Source of the DNA: Rhodophyticola sp017644125 | GTDB taxonomy: Bacteria; Pseudomonadota; Alphaproteobacteria; Rhodobacterales; Rhodobacteraceae | Length of the DNA stretch: 64,000 nt | Strand: one strand, 5' to 3' | Assembly (NCBI RefSeq): GCF_042140125.1 | Contig: NZ_CP159473.1 | In this document: positions 17,842 through 26,299 of the stretch, piece by piece | How positions within the stretch are numbered: the first letter of the stretch is position 1 | How the letters are laid out: each line of letters opens with the position of its first letter | Made by a program: the position numbers and the translations under genes | The notes under the pieces: model-generated | Seen by the model: the letters and a program-made list of their open reading frames with translations, nothing else | Database searches by the model: none | Told to the model about the DNA's origin: nothing

Positions 17842-18482
17842 TGCGGATCCTCCGCCGGTCGGGGGGCAAGGGCCAGGACGGCCTCCTGCGCCCGGGTCAG
17901 GAACGCCTCGCGCGGTTCATCCGGTTCCGCCCGGATGGGCGCCCCGAAGGTGACGGTGCACAGCAACGGGATCGGGATGATCTTGCCCTTGGGCATGACG
18001 CTGTTGAGGTTTTCGATCCAGACCGGAACCAGATCGACCTGCGGCCGGGCGGTGGAGATGTTGTAGAGGCCGCTCTTGAAGGGCAGTAGGGGCGCATTCG
18101 TGGCGTTGCGCTGACCCTCGGGGAAGATGATGAGCGAGGCGCCGTCATCCACCGCCTCCAGAATGAGAGCCATCGGGTCATGGTTCCGCGCCTCCGGGCG
18201 ACGGTCGATCAGGACGGTGTTCAGCACGTCCTGCCCGATGAACCTGCGCAGCGGCGATTGCAGCCAGTAATCGGCGGCGGCCACCGGGCGGGTGCGGGCC
18301 CGTATCGCCGGGGGCAGAACCGTCCAGATCAGGATCGTGTCACCATTGGATGCGTGGTTGGCGAAATAGATGCGTTGGCGCGGCACCGGCTCGATACCGT
18401 CCCAGATGGCGCGGACGGCGGTGATGAACCGGGCGAAGAGGATGATGGCTGCGCCCGTCAACCGGGCAAGGACTGAAAGCAT
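17838..18482 (-). CDS. PlsC-type lysophospholipid acyltransferase
   Basis: 1-acylglycerol-phosphate acyltransferase family enzyme, 214 residues, with an N-terminal hydrophobic helix. The catalytic block appears as FANHASNGDTI (N-H-x4-D form) and the substrate block as IIFPEGQRNAT; a third is FKSGLYNIS. First gene of the leftward lipid operon: it would supply phosphatidate to the CdsA-like enzyme next door. Divergent from the Excalibur gene with about 150 bases between. Confidence 0.86.
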   Translation of the reverse strand: MLSVLARLTGAAIILFARFITAVRAIWDGIEPVPRQRIYFANHASNGDTILIWTVLPPAIRARTRPVAAADYWLQSPLRRFIGQDVLNTVLIDRRPEARNHDPMALILEAVDDGASLIIFPEGQRNATNAPLLPFKSGLYNISTARPQVDLVPVWIENLNSVMPKGKIIPIPLLCTVTFGAPIRAEPDEPREAFLTRAQEAVLALAPRPAEDPQ

Positions 18483-18631
18483 TAAGTCGTCAATCTGCTG
18501 TAATGTCGGGAGCTTAGACTAATCCCGCGCCCGGGAAAGGGAGGTTTGCCTTACCCCTGGCCGGGTGCGGGGGATGGCGGCCTGACGGGTCCGCCTTGAC
18601 CATTAACACCTTATTAACTAATTAATTGCAC

Positions 18632-19027
18632 ATGAAAATAATTTCGATATCCGCGATGGGCCTCTCCGTTCTGGCCATCGTCGCGCTGGCCGCGCCCGGG
18701 CCTGCCCGTGCGCAGGCCTGCCATCCGAGCTATCAGGGCGCCTGCCTGCCGGTGAACGGGCCGGATGTGGATTGCGCAGGCGGCGGTGGAAATGGTCCGC
18801 TCTATGTGTCGGGCCCGATCCGCGTTGTCGGCCCGGACCCCTATCGGCTTGACCGGGACGGGGATGGCGTGGCCTGCGAGCGCTCGAGGGCCCGCTCCGT
18901 CTGCGCGATGAACCTGACCTCGACCACGGCGCCCGGACGGCGCAGACCTGCGACCTCCACCGCGGTCCAGGCCGGGTACGGTTCGGACAGAACCTCCCGG
19001 CGCAGGGTATCGAACGCCTCGAAATGA
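18632..19027 (+). CDS. Secreted Excalibur-motif protein, C-terminus running antisense into ridA
   Basis: Small exported protein. A signal peptide (about residues 1-27, ending PARA) is followed by a Cys-containing domain (ACHPSYQGACLPVNG, VDCAGG) and the calcium-binding type Excalibur motif LDRDGDGVACE (about 73-83). Relatives normally end about there. Here the frame runs on for 48 more codons over the 3' part of the convergent ridA gene; this tail is Arg/Thr-rich and looks non-native. The ATG at 18632 is preferred, with a TTG two codons upstream; the leader is AT-rich with no clear ribosome site. Function unknown, probably periplasmic. Confidence 0.7.
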   Translation: MKIISISAMGLSVLAIVALAAPGPARAQACHPSYQGACLPVNGPDVDCAGGGGNGPLYVSGPIRVVGPDPYRLDRDGDGVACERSRARSVCAMNLTSTTAPGRRRPATSTAVQAGYGSDRTSRRRVSNASK

Positions 19028-19293
19028 TCGCGCAGGCCGATGTGATAGCTGGTCATCTCCACCAGGGCATCGAGCGTGAGACCGGCCGCATCCAGAACCC
19101 CGGCGGCCTTTTCGAAGACGGCGCGGAACTGGGCCACCGGATCGGCGGGCATCGCGCCATCGGGGCCGCTGCCGGTGATGCCGGTCAGAAACAGATGGGT
19201 GCCGGAACAGATGGCGGGCGACATGCCGGCCGCGCGTGCGGCCTCCGCGACCCCCTCGGGGATGATCGCGCGGCGGCGGGGCGCATCGCTCAT
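18841..19293 (-). CDS. ridA: RidA family protein
   Basis: Member of the RidA/YjgF/UK114 family (enamine/imine deaminase or its non-catalytic relatives), 150 residues. The fold-typical pieces are present: HLFLTGITGSGPDG, the central LTLDALVEMTSYH and the C-terminal PGAVVEVRFIA. Relatives usually stop soon after that; here a 20-residue Ser/Pro/Arg tail continues as the antisense of the Excalibur motif codons. The expected catalytic Arg of true RidA sits here in the VRFIA area; activity is uncertain. The start overlaps the ispH stop (ATGA). Confidence 0.85.
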   Translation of the reverse strand: MSDAPRRRAIIPEGVAEAARAAGMSPAICSGTHLFLTGITGSGPDGAMPADPVAQFRAVFEKAAGVLDAAGLTLDALVEMTSYHIGLRDHFEAFDTLRREVLSEPYPAWTAVEVAGLRRPGAVVEVRFIAQTERALERSQATPSPSRSSR

Positions 19294-20255
19294 GCCGGAA
19301 CGCGCAAAACCCGCGGCACCTTGAACTCCACGTTTTCGACGGCGGTTTCCACCATCTCGACCGTCACGGAATACTTTGCCCGGAACGCGTCGATCACCTC
19401 GTTGATCAGAACCTCGGGCGCGGATGCCCCCGCGGTGACGCCGATGGAGGAAATCCCATCGAGCGCGCGCCAGTCGATATCGTCGGCGCGCTGGACCAGC
19501 TGGGCATAGCCGCAGCCCGCGCGTGCGCCCACCTCGACCAGCCGTTTCGAGTTGGACGAATTCGGCGCGCCCACGACCAGCATCGCATCGGCGAGGGGCG
19601 CCATTGCCTTCACCGCCTCCTGACGATTGGTGGTGGCATAGCAGATGTCTTCCTTGTGCGGCCCCACGATCGCCGGGAACCGGGCCTGAAGCGCGCGGAC
19701 GATATCGGCGGTGTCATCGACGGACAGCGTTGTCTGCGTGACAAAGGCAAGGCGTTCGGGGTCACGGACCCGGACAGAGGCCACATCCTCGACCGTCTCC
19801 ACCAGAAGAACCTCGCCCTCGGGAAGCTGGCCCATCGTGCCCACGGTTTCGGGATGTCCCGCATGGCCGATCATGATCATCTGCAAGCCGTTCTCATGGT
19901 GGCGCGCGGCTTCGATATGGACCTTGGAGACGAGCGGGCAGGTGGCGTCCACGAACAGCATCTCGCGCCGCGCGGCCTCGGCAGGCACGGCCTTGGGAAC
20001 GCCATGGGCGGAGAAGATGACGGGCCGGTCATCCGGGCATTCGTCAAGCTCTTCGACGAAGACCGCCCCTTTGGCGCGCAGGTCATCGACGACATACTTG
20101 TTGTGCACGATCTCATGGCGGACGTAGACTGGCGGGCCCCATTTCTGCAGCGCCATCTCGACGATCTTGATGGCGCGGTCGACGCCGGCGCAAAAGCCGC
20201 GCGGGGCGGCGAGATAAAGGGTGAGGGGCGGCTTGGTCATCGGCATCTCCGGCAT
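19290..20255 (-). CDS. ispH: 4-hydroxy-3-methylbut-2-enyl diphosphate reductase
   Basis: Last enzyme of the MEP isoprenoid pathway, a 4Fe-4S protein producing IPP and DMAPP. The three cluster cysteines are visible in RGFCAGVDRA, DATCPLVSKVH and DICYATTNRQ. The substrate-binding VVGAPNSSNSKRL and TAGASAPE segments are also present. 321 residues from the first ATG; the internal ATG at 20240 (MTKPPLTLYLA) is equally plausible. It is co-transcribed with ridA by a four-base overlap. Confidence 0.95.
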   Translation of the reverse strand: MPEMPMTKPPLTLYLAAPRGFCAGVDRAIKIVEMALQKWGPPVYVRHEIVHNKYVVDDLRAKGAVFVEELDECPDDRPVIFSAHGVPKAVPAEAARREMLFVDATCPLVSKVHIEAARHHENGLQMIMIGHAGHPETVGTMGQLPEGEVLLVETVEDVASVRVRDPERLAFVTQTTLSVDDTADIVRALQARFPAIVGPHKEDICYATTNRQEAVKAMAPLADAMLVVGAPNSSNSKRLVEVGARAGCGYAQLVQRADDIDWRALDGISSIGVTAGASAPEVLINEVIDAFRAKYSVTVEMVETAVENVEFKVPRVLRVPA

Positions 20256-20497
20256 GAGCCCAAAGGTAGGACCGGGGACCGGTGGCGTCTAGGGGCGGAT
20301 CGGCAGAACCGGACTTGTCATTGCGATTTCAGCCTGTAGAGAGCAGGTTTGACGCGCGCGTGCCCCCGAAAGCCATGAGATGAGCTTTCAGATCATCGCG
20401 TGTCGAGGCATGCACGGCCGATTGCCCCGGCCGCGCCATGCGGGTACGGAAGACGATTTCGAGACGACGCTTCGAGACAGGCAGGAGAGACGACCAG

Positions 20498-21034
20498 ATG
20501 CTGATGCCCCGCCAGAAAACACCCGACCTGATCGTGCCGCTTCTGGGGGGTGGCCAGTTCGATCTGGCCGATCAGGCCAGCCCGCGCGGAACCGTTGTCT
20601 GTTTCTACCGCGGGCTCCACTGCCCGCTTTGCGCCACCTATCTGGCCGAGTTCGAGAAGCTGGTGGACGATTTCGCCGAGCGCGGCGTTGCAAGCATCGC
20701 CATCAGTTCGGACGGGCTGGAGCGCACACGCGGCATGGCCGAGAAGATCGGCGCCGAAAAACTGCGGTTCGGTTATGACCTGAGCCTGGGCAAGGCGCGG
20801 GAATGGGGGCTTTATATCTCCACCTCGCGCGGCAAGACCTCGATCGGGATCGAGGAACCGGCCCTGTTCGCGGAGCCGGGGCTGTTTCTGGTCAACCAGG
20901 ACCAGACGCTTTACTTCATGAGCGTGCAGACCATGCCCTTCGTCCGGCCCCATTTCCGCGAGCTGCTGAGCGCGGTCGACTTCGCGATAGAGAAAAGCTA
21001 CCCGGCGCGCGGAGAGTATCAGGGCCCCGTCTGA
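20498..21034 (+). CDS. Peroxiredoxin-like thioredoxin-fold protein
   Basis: AhpC/TSA-type protein of 178 residues, probably a thiol peroxidase or related redox protein. The active-site region is VCFYRGLHCPLCATYL, a CxxC arrangement as in peroxiredoxin-like family 2 proteins rather than a classic PxxxTxxC peroxiredoxin. The ATG at 20498 has GGAGAGACG upstream; the longer open frame lacks a site. A cytochrome c gene follows 87 bases downstream on the same strand. Substrate unknown. Confidence 0.82.
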   Translation: MLMPRQKTPDLIVPLLGGGQFDLADQASPRGTVVCFYRGLHCPLCATYLAEFEKLVDDFAERGVASIAISSDGLERTRGMAEKIGAEKLRFGYDLSLGKAREWGLYISTSRGKTSIGIEEPALFAEPGLFLVNQDQTLYFMSVQTMPFVRPHFRELLSAVDFAIEKSYPARGEYQGPV

Positions 21035-21121
21035 GCCTCACGGTTTCGTCAATTGACCTTCCCGCGCGGGAAGGATGCAGGGCTGCATCCGGCCCGATTT
21101 GCAGGATATGGAGAAAGCGTG

Positions 21122-21586
21122 ATGATGCGAGTGATTGTCGGTGCGGTGCTGCTGTCGATCCCCCTTGTGGCATGGCTGGTGCTGGCCGAACCTACCACAG
21201 AAACGGGCCCCGGATTGCTGGAGTGGCAGAATGCCGAGGTGGTCGACCGGGGTGCCGCGCTTTACGCCGAGAGCTGCGCGGTCTGCCATGGCGCCGCGCT
21301 TGAGGGCGAGCGGGACTGGCAGATCCGCGGCGAGGATGGCCTGATGCCTGCCCCGCCCCATGACCAGACCGGGCATACCTGGCATCATCCGGACGAGATG
21401 TTGTTTGCGATCACCAAATACGGCTCCGCCGCGGTGATCGGGAATGGATATCAAAGCAACATGATCGGTTTCGGCGACGTGATGACCGACGAGGAGATCC
21501 TGGCCGTGCTGGCCTATATCAAGAGCACCTGGCCCGAGAATGTCATCGAGATCCACAATGAGGTGAACGCGAACGCGGCCCGATAG
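21122..21586 (+). CDS. Monohaem c-type cytochrome, membrane anchored or secreted
   Basis: 154 residues. A hydrophobic N-terminal helix (about residues 3-21) acts as signal or anchor, and a class I cytochrome c domain follows with CAVCH (about residues 52-56, ESCAVCHGAAL). A late conserved Met is probably that in YQSNMIGFGDVM, the typical position of the sixth ligand. The ATG follows GGAGAAAG at good spacing. It resembles small electron carriers or subunits found near copper or nitrogen-oxide reductases, but no such partner is adjacent. Confidence 0.85.
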   Translation: MMRVIVGAVLLSIPLVAWLVLAEPTTETGPGLLEWQNAEVVDRGAALYAESCAVCHGAALEGERDWQIRGEDGLMPAPPHDQTGHTWHHPDEMLFAITKYGSAAVIGNGYQSNMIGFGDVMTDEEILAVLAYIKSTWPENVIEIHNEVNANAAR

Positions 21587-21737
21587 CGCCGGTGTACCCT
21601 TTCACCCGGCCCGTGAGGGCGGGCGCTTCGGTGCGTATGGTCACACGGGGCAGAGATGCCCTGGTGAGCCTGGGCCCTTGGGGCCCGAAAGCGGGGTGTT
21701 CCGACCGCGATGCCGCTGGGGGAACCCCGCCGCAGGC

Positions 21738-22313
21738 TCAGGTTTCGAGTGTCTCGACCTCGGGCTCGTCTATCTCGCGGGGTTCGCGCGGGGGGCGGCC
21801 GATGACCTCTTTCAGCTCGTCCAGCTCGATGAAATTATCGGCCTGACGGCGCAGATCGTCCGCGATCATGGGGGGCTGGCTGCGAATTGTCGAAACGACG
21901 GAAACGCGCACACCCTTGCGCTGGAGGGCGGCGACCAGCGGGCGGAAATCGCCGTCGCCGGAAAACAGCACGATATGGTCGACGTGAGGCGCGATTTCCA
22001 TCGCATCCACCGTCAGCTCGATATCCATATTGCCCTTGACCTTGCGGCGCCCCTGACTGTCGGTGAACTCCTTGGCCGGTTTGGTGACCATGGTGAAGCC
22101 GTTGTAATGGAGCCAGTCGACGAGCGGCCGGATCGGCGAATAATCGTCGTTTTCCAGCAAGGCGGTGTAGTAGAACGCGCGTAGAAGCTTGCCACGCTGC
22201 ATGAATTCCTGGCGCAGAAGCTTGTAGTCGATGTCAAACGCCAGCGCCTTGGCGGCCGCGTAGAGGTTCGATCCATCGATGAACAGCGCAAGCCGTTCGT
22301 CTCTGTAAAACAT
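21738..22313 (-). CDS. NYN domain protein (LabA/DUF88 family), predicted RNase
   Basis: 191 residues with a PIN-like NYN nuclease domain. Acidic metal-binding residues are seen in ALFIDGSNLYAAAK, KGNMDIELTVDAME and LFSGDGDFRPLV, the three signature blocks. The C-terminal tail is acidic and low complexity (EPREIDEPEVETLET). Members are thought to cut or process RNA; no target is known here. It is divergent from folK across a 92-base AT-richer gap, and its distal end converges on the cytochrome gene. Confidence 0.9.
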   Translation of the reverse strand: MFYRDERLALFIDGSNLYAAAKALAFDIDYKLLRQEFMQRGKLLRAFYYTALLENDDYSPIRPLVDWLHYNGFTMVTKPAKEFTDSQGRRKVKGNMDIELTVDAMEIAPHVDHIVLFSGDGDFRPLVAALQRKGVRVSVVSTIRSQPPMIADDLRRQADNFIELDELKEVIGRPPREPREIDEPEVETLET

Positions 22314-22405
22314 TGGGGTGGTCCCGTGAGTAGCTATGGCGCCAGCCGCATGGAATGATAATGGAGTGAAGCAATATCAACAGCCAGCAATGAAAAGGAA
22401 AATAG

Positions 22406-23050
22406 TTGAACTGCCGGCAACCGCAAGGACCGATCCGTCATAACTCTGTTACGCGCGCGCTGATTGCCGTTGGGTCAAATGTTTCACATGAAGGAAACGC
22501 CCCGATTTCCGTGGTTTGTGCGGCGATGTCCGAATTGGTCGATGGAGAAAATGCCGCGGCAGTTTTCAGCCGACTTTATCGGACGCCTGCGTTTCCTCCG
22601 GGCGCGGGGCCGGATTTCATCAACGCCGCTCTGGCGATCGACTGGCCGGGCGATGCACTGGCGCTTCTGGCGCGCCTGCATGAGATCGAGCGGGGCTTTG
22701 GCCGCACCCGCCGGACGCGCTGGGAGGCCCGGGTGCTGGATCTTGATCTGATTGCGCTGGGCGAGAGCGTATGGCCCGACCCGGAGACGCAAACCGCGTG
22801 GCGGACCCTGCCTGCCGATGTCGCTGCGCGTAAGGCGCCCGAGACGCTGGTCTTGCCGCATCCACGCCTGGCCGAGCGGATTTTCGTTCTGGCCCCGCTT
22901 GCCGATATCGCGCCGGAGTGGCGGCATCCGGTGACCGGACGGACGGTGCGCGAGATGTTGAATGCGCTGCCGCAGGCCGATCACGATGCGATTGAGGTGG
23001 TCGAACCGCCCGCTGGGGCCTTGCCTTTCCCGCCCTTGAGCTATAAATGA
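22406..23050 (+). CDS. folK: 2-amino-4-hydroxy-6-hydroxymethyldihydropteridine diphosphokinase
   Basis: Folate pathway kinase (HPPK), 214 residues. The family starts with ALIAVGSNV and has YRTPAFPP, the FGRTRRTRWEARVLDLDLIA block holding the catalytic Arg and Asp residues, and the LVLPHPRLAER motif. The best start is TTG at 22406, seven bases after AAGGAAAA; no ATG lies between it and the conserved core. It begins a rightward run with rpoZ and rsh. Confidence 0.93.
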   Translation: MNCRQPQGPIRHNSVTRALIAVGSNVSHEGNAPISVVCAAMSELVDGENAAAVFSRLYRTPAFPPGAGPDFINAALAIDWPGDALALLARLHEIERGFGRTRRTRWEARVLDLDLIALGESVWPDPETQTAWRTLPADVAARKAPETLVLPHPRLAERIFVLAPLADIAPEWRHPVTGRTVREMLNALPQADHDAIEVVEPPAGALPFPPLSYK

Positions 23051-23093
23051 CGGGTTTCTGACCCTCCCGAAACAGGATGCTGGAGTTTCTTGA

Positions 23094-23447
23094 ATGGCCC
23101 GCGTGACGGTTGAAGACTGCGTTGACAAGGTTCCGAACCGGTTCGAGCTGGTGATGCTGGCGGCCCATCGGGCGCGCGAGATCGCAGCCGGCAGCCCGCT
23201 GAGTATCGATCGGGACAATGACAAGAACCCCGTCGTTTCGCTGCGCGAGATCGCCGAAGAGACCCAACGCGCCGATGATCTGCGCGAGCGTCTGATCGAA
23301 AGTCACCAGACCCAGATCGAGGTGGACGAGCCCGAAGAGGATGCCATGGCGCTGTTGCAGGGTGTCGAGCAGGACAAACCTGCGCAGGACGACATGACCG
23401 AAGAACAGATGTTGCGCGCCCTGATGGAAGCGCAAGGCCAGAAATAA
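23094..23447 (+). CDS. rpoZ: RNA polymerase omega subunit
   Basis: Small RNA polymerase subunit assisting beta-prime folding, 117 residues. The conserved N-terminus MARVTVEDCVDKVPNRFELV continues to LAAHRAREI, and the middle holds KNPVVSLREIAEE. The C-terminal half is acidic. It sits directly before the RelA/SpoT homologue, a conserved pairing in proteobacteria that fits ppGpp action at the omega site. Confidence 0.97.
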   Translation: MARVTVEDCVDKVPNRFELVMLAAHRAREIAAGSPLSIDRDNDKNPVVSLREIAEETQRADDLRERLIESHQTQIEVDEPEEDAMALLQGVEQDKPAQDDMTEEQMLRALMEAQGQK

Positions 23448-23475
23448 GCGGCGTCCGGGCGCGGATGGAGGATCG

Positions 23476-25599
23476 ATGATCGAGGCCTCTGACCTGCTGA
23501 GCCTGGTCAAGAACTACAATCCGAAATGCAACGAGGCGCTGCTGGTCGGCGCCTATGACTATGCGCGCGCCATGCATGAGGGGCAGACGCGTCATTCCGG
23601 CGAGCCCTATTTCACCCACCCCGTGGCGGTGGCGGCGATCCTGACCGAACAGCGGCTTGACGACGCGACGATCGCGACGGCGTTGCTGCATGACACGATC
23701 GAGGACACCAAGGGCACCTATTCCGAGATCGCCAGGCTCTTCGGCACGGATGTCGCCGAACTGGTCGATGGCGTCACCAAGCTGACCAATCTGGAACTGT
23801 CGAACCGGGAAAGCAAACAGGCGGAGAATTTCCGCAAGCTTTTCATGGCGATGTCCAAGGATATGCGCGTGATCCTCGTCAAGCTGGCGGACCGGCTCCA
23901 CAACATGCGGACGATCCGGCACATGGCCTATGAGAAACAGGCGCAGAAGGCCCGCGAGACGATGGACATCTTCGCGCCGCTTGCGGGCCGCATGGGCATG
24001 CACTGGATGCGGGAGGAACTGGAGGACCTGTCCTTTCGTGTGCTGAACCCCGAGGCGCGCAATTCCATCATCCGCCGGTTCCTGACCCTGCAGAAGGCCA
24101 GCGGCGACGTGATCCCGAAAATCACCGACGATATCGAGGCGGTGATGGAAAAGCACGGGGTCAGCGGCGAGGTTTTCGGCCGGGCCAAGAAACCGTTCTC
24201 GATCTGGCGCAAGATGCAGGAAAAGGAGCTGGCGTTCTCGCGCCTGTCCGACATCTACGGGTTCCGCGTGATCACCGGGTCGGAGGATGACTGCTACCGC
24301 GTTCTGGGTGCGATCCATCAGCGCTGGCGTTCGGTGCCGGGGCGGTTCAAGGACTATATCAGCCAGCCGAAATCCAACGGCTACCGCTCGATCCACACAA
24401 CCGTCAGCGGGCGGGATGGCAAACGGGTCGAGGTGCAGATCAGAACCCGGCAGATGCACGAGGTCGCCGAAAGCGGCGTGGCCGCCCACTGGTCCTATCG
24501 TGACGGGGTGCGGGCGGAAAACCCGTTTGCCGTGGACCCCGCGAAATGGCTGGCCAACCTGACCGAACGGTTCGAGATGGCGGAGGATCACGACGAGTTC
24601 CTCGAACATGTGAAGCTGGAAATGTATTCCGATCAGGTGTTCTGCTTCACACCCAAGGGCGATGTGGTGAAACTGCCGAAAGGGGCGACGCCGCTTGATT
24701 TCGCCTATTCGATCCACACGCGGATCGGGCATTCCTGTGTCGGGGCCAAGGTCGACGGGCTGCGCGTACCGCTATGGACGCGTCTGAAAAACGGCCAGTC
24801 GGTCGAGATCATGACCGCGGAGGGGCAGACGCCGCAGGCGACCTGGATCGATATCGCCGTGACCGGCCGGGCCAAGGCGGCGATCCGCCGCTCGCTGCGC
24901 GAGGAGGACCGGGGGCGCTACATCAAGCTGGGCCACGAACTGGCGCGGGTGGCGTTCGAGCATGTGGACAAGAAGGCGTCCGACAAGGCGCTTGCCACCG
25001 CGGCCCGCACCCTCGGGCTGGACAGTGGCGACGAGCTGCTGGCGCGGATCGGCAGCGCCGAGCTGTCCGCGCGCGACGTGGTCGCGGCGCTTTACCCCGA
25101 ACTGGTCGCCCGCAGCGACGAGGGGGAGGTGGAGGCCCGGCGCGCCGTGATCGGCCTGCCCCCGGGCGCGGTCACCCATCGTGCTCAATGCTGTCAGGCG
25201 GTTCCGGGGGAACGGATCGTCGGCATCACCTATCACGGGCGCGGGCCCGTGGTGCATGCCATCGACTGCCCCGCGCTTGCCGAACTGGACGACCAGCCCG
25301 ACCGCTGGATCGACCTGCACTGGACCGAAGGGCGGCACGCGGCGGTTCATAATGTCACCATAGATGTGACATTAAGCAATGATAACGGTGTTCTGGGACG
25401 GATATGCACATTGATCGGGGAACAGAACGCCAATATCTCGGACCTGCATTTCATCGACCGGAAGCCGGATTTTTACCGGCTGTTGATCGATCTGGATGTA
25501 AGAGATGCCGAGCATCTTCATGCGGTGATGATGGCGGTTGAGGCCGATAGCGACGTGGCCACGATGGAGCGGTACCGCGCCCTTGAGCGCCGCCCCTGA
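23476..25599 (+). CDS. rsh: Bifunctional (p)ppGpp synthetase/hydrolase, RelA/SpoT homologue
   Basis: Stringent-response enzyme of 707 residues. The HD hydrolase domain is intact (TALLHDTIEDT; LADRLHNMRTI). The synthetase domain has FKDYISQPKSNGYRSIHT. A TGS domain (VVKLPKGATPLDFAYSIH), a linker and a C-terminal ACT domain (VTIDVTLSNDNGVLGRICT) follow. Both activities therefore look functional, as expected for the single long Rsh of this group. Start ATG preceded by GGAGG. Near 25365 the codons turn AT-richer within the ACT domain, without breaking it. Confidence 0.96.
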   Translation: MIEASDLLSLVKNYNPKCNEALLVGAYDYARAMHEGQTRHSGEPYFTHPVAVAAILTEQRLDDATIATALLHDTIEDTKGTYSEIARLFGTDVAELVDGVTKLTNLELSNRESKQAENFRKLFMAMSKDMRVILVKLADRLHNMRTIRHMAYEKQAQKARETMDIFAPLAGRMGMHWMREELEDLSFRVLNPEARNSIIRRFLTLQKASGDVIPKITDDIEAVMEKHGVSGEVFGRAKKPFSIWRKMQEKELAFSRLSDIYGFRVITGSEDDCYRVLGAIHQRWRSVPGRFKDYISQPKSNGYRSIHTTVSGRDGKRVEVQIRTRQMHEVAESGVAAHWSYRDGVRAENPFAVDPAKWLANLTERFEMAEDHDEFLEHVKLEMYSDQVFCFTPKGDVVKLPKGATPLDFAYSIHTRIGHSCVGAKVDGLRVPLWTRLKNGQSVEIMTAEGQTPQATWIDIAVTGRAKAAIRRSLREEDRGRYIKLGHELARVAFEHVDKKASDKALATAARTLGLDSGDELLARIGSAELSARDVVAALYPELVARSDEGEVEARRAVIGLPPGAVTHRAQCCQAVPGERIVGITYHGRGPVVHAIDCPALAELDDQPDRWIDLHWTEGRHAAVHNVTIDVTLSNDNGVLGRICTLIGEQNANISDLHFIDRKPDFYRLLIDLDVRDAEHLHAVMMAVEADSDVATMERYRALERRP

Positions 25600-25630
25600 C
25601 CCGGCCCGAACGGGAGGAGGAGATCGAAGC

Positions 25631-26260
25631 TTGGTTTTCAAGCGACGCGATAATCGCCCCTGGGGGCAGGTCGTGGCCGAGTGGATTTATCCACGCGGCG
25701 GCTGGACCCGTGCGTTCCACTACATAAAGCACCGGCTGCGGCGCCTGCCGGGCACGCCGGAATCCATCGCGCGGGGCATTTTCGCGGGCGCCTTCACCGT
25801 GTTCACGCCATTTTACGGGCTGCATTTCATCGTGGCGGCGATCATCGCAAAGCTGATGCGCGGCAATATCCTTGCAGCCCTTCTGGCGACCTTTCTGGGC
25901 AATCCGCTGACCTATATCCCGATCGGGCTGATCTCGCTCCAGACCGGACATTTCCTTCTCGGTACGCAGATGCGCGGCAATATGGAGGGGAACCTCTTCT
26001 CCAAGTTCTATCGCGCCGCGGGGGATCTGTGGAACAATTTCGTGGCGATGTTCACCGACGACGTGGCCCATTGGGACCAGCTTGCCGCCTTCTATCGCGA
26101 CGTGTTTTTCCCCTATCTGGTGGGCGGTGTGATCCCCGGGCTGATCGCCGGCACGGTCTGCTATTACCTGAGCGTCCCGGTCATCCGCGCCTATCAGAAA
26201 CGCCGGGCCAACAAGCTCCGGGCGAAAATGAAAAAGCTGCGCGAACAGTCTGGCGTCTGA
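25631..26260 (+). CDS. DUF2062 membrane protein
   Basis: 209 residues, with two or three transmembrane segments in a domain of unknown function typical of proteins placed after rsh in this group. The conserved features are a basic N-terminus, GIFAGAFTVFTPFYGLHF, and ATFLGNPLTYIP. The TTG at 25631 follows GGGAGGAGGAG and gives LVFKRRDNRP, so it is the likely start. The C-terminal end is strongly basic. Function is not known. Confidence 0.85.
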   Translation: MVFKRRDNRPWGQVVAEWIYPRGGWTRAFHYIKHRLRRLPGTPESIARGIFAGAFTVFTPFYGLHFIVAAIIAKLMRGNILAALLATFLGNPLTYIPIGLISLQTGHFLLGTQMRGNMEGNLFSKFYRAAGDLWNNFVAMFTDDVAHWDQLAAFYRDVFFPYLVGGVIPGLIAGTVCYYLSVPVIRAYQKRRANKLRAKMKKLREQSGV

Positions 26261-26299
26261 CCGCCAAAACACTAGGGTTGGCCCGAGGAAGGACCGGCT

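Noticed and set aside
25538..25630. Upstream extension of the DUF2062 gene
   Set aside because: It overlaps the end of rsh and lacks conservation; the TTG at 25631 has a strong ribosome site.
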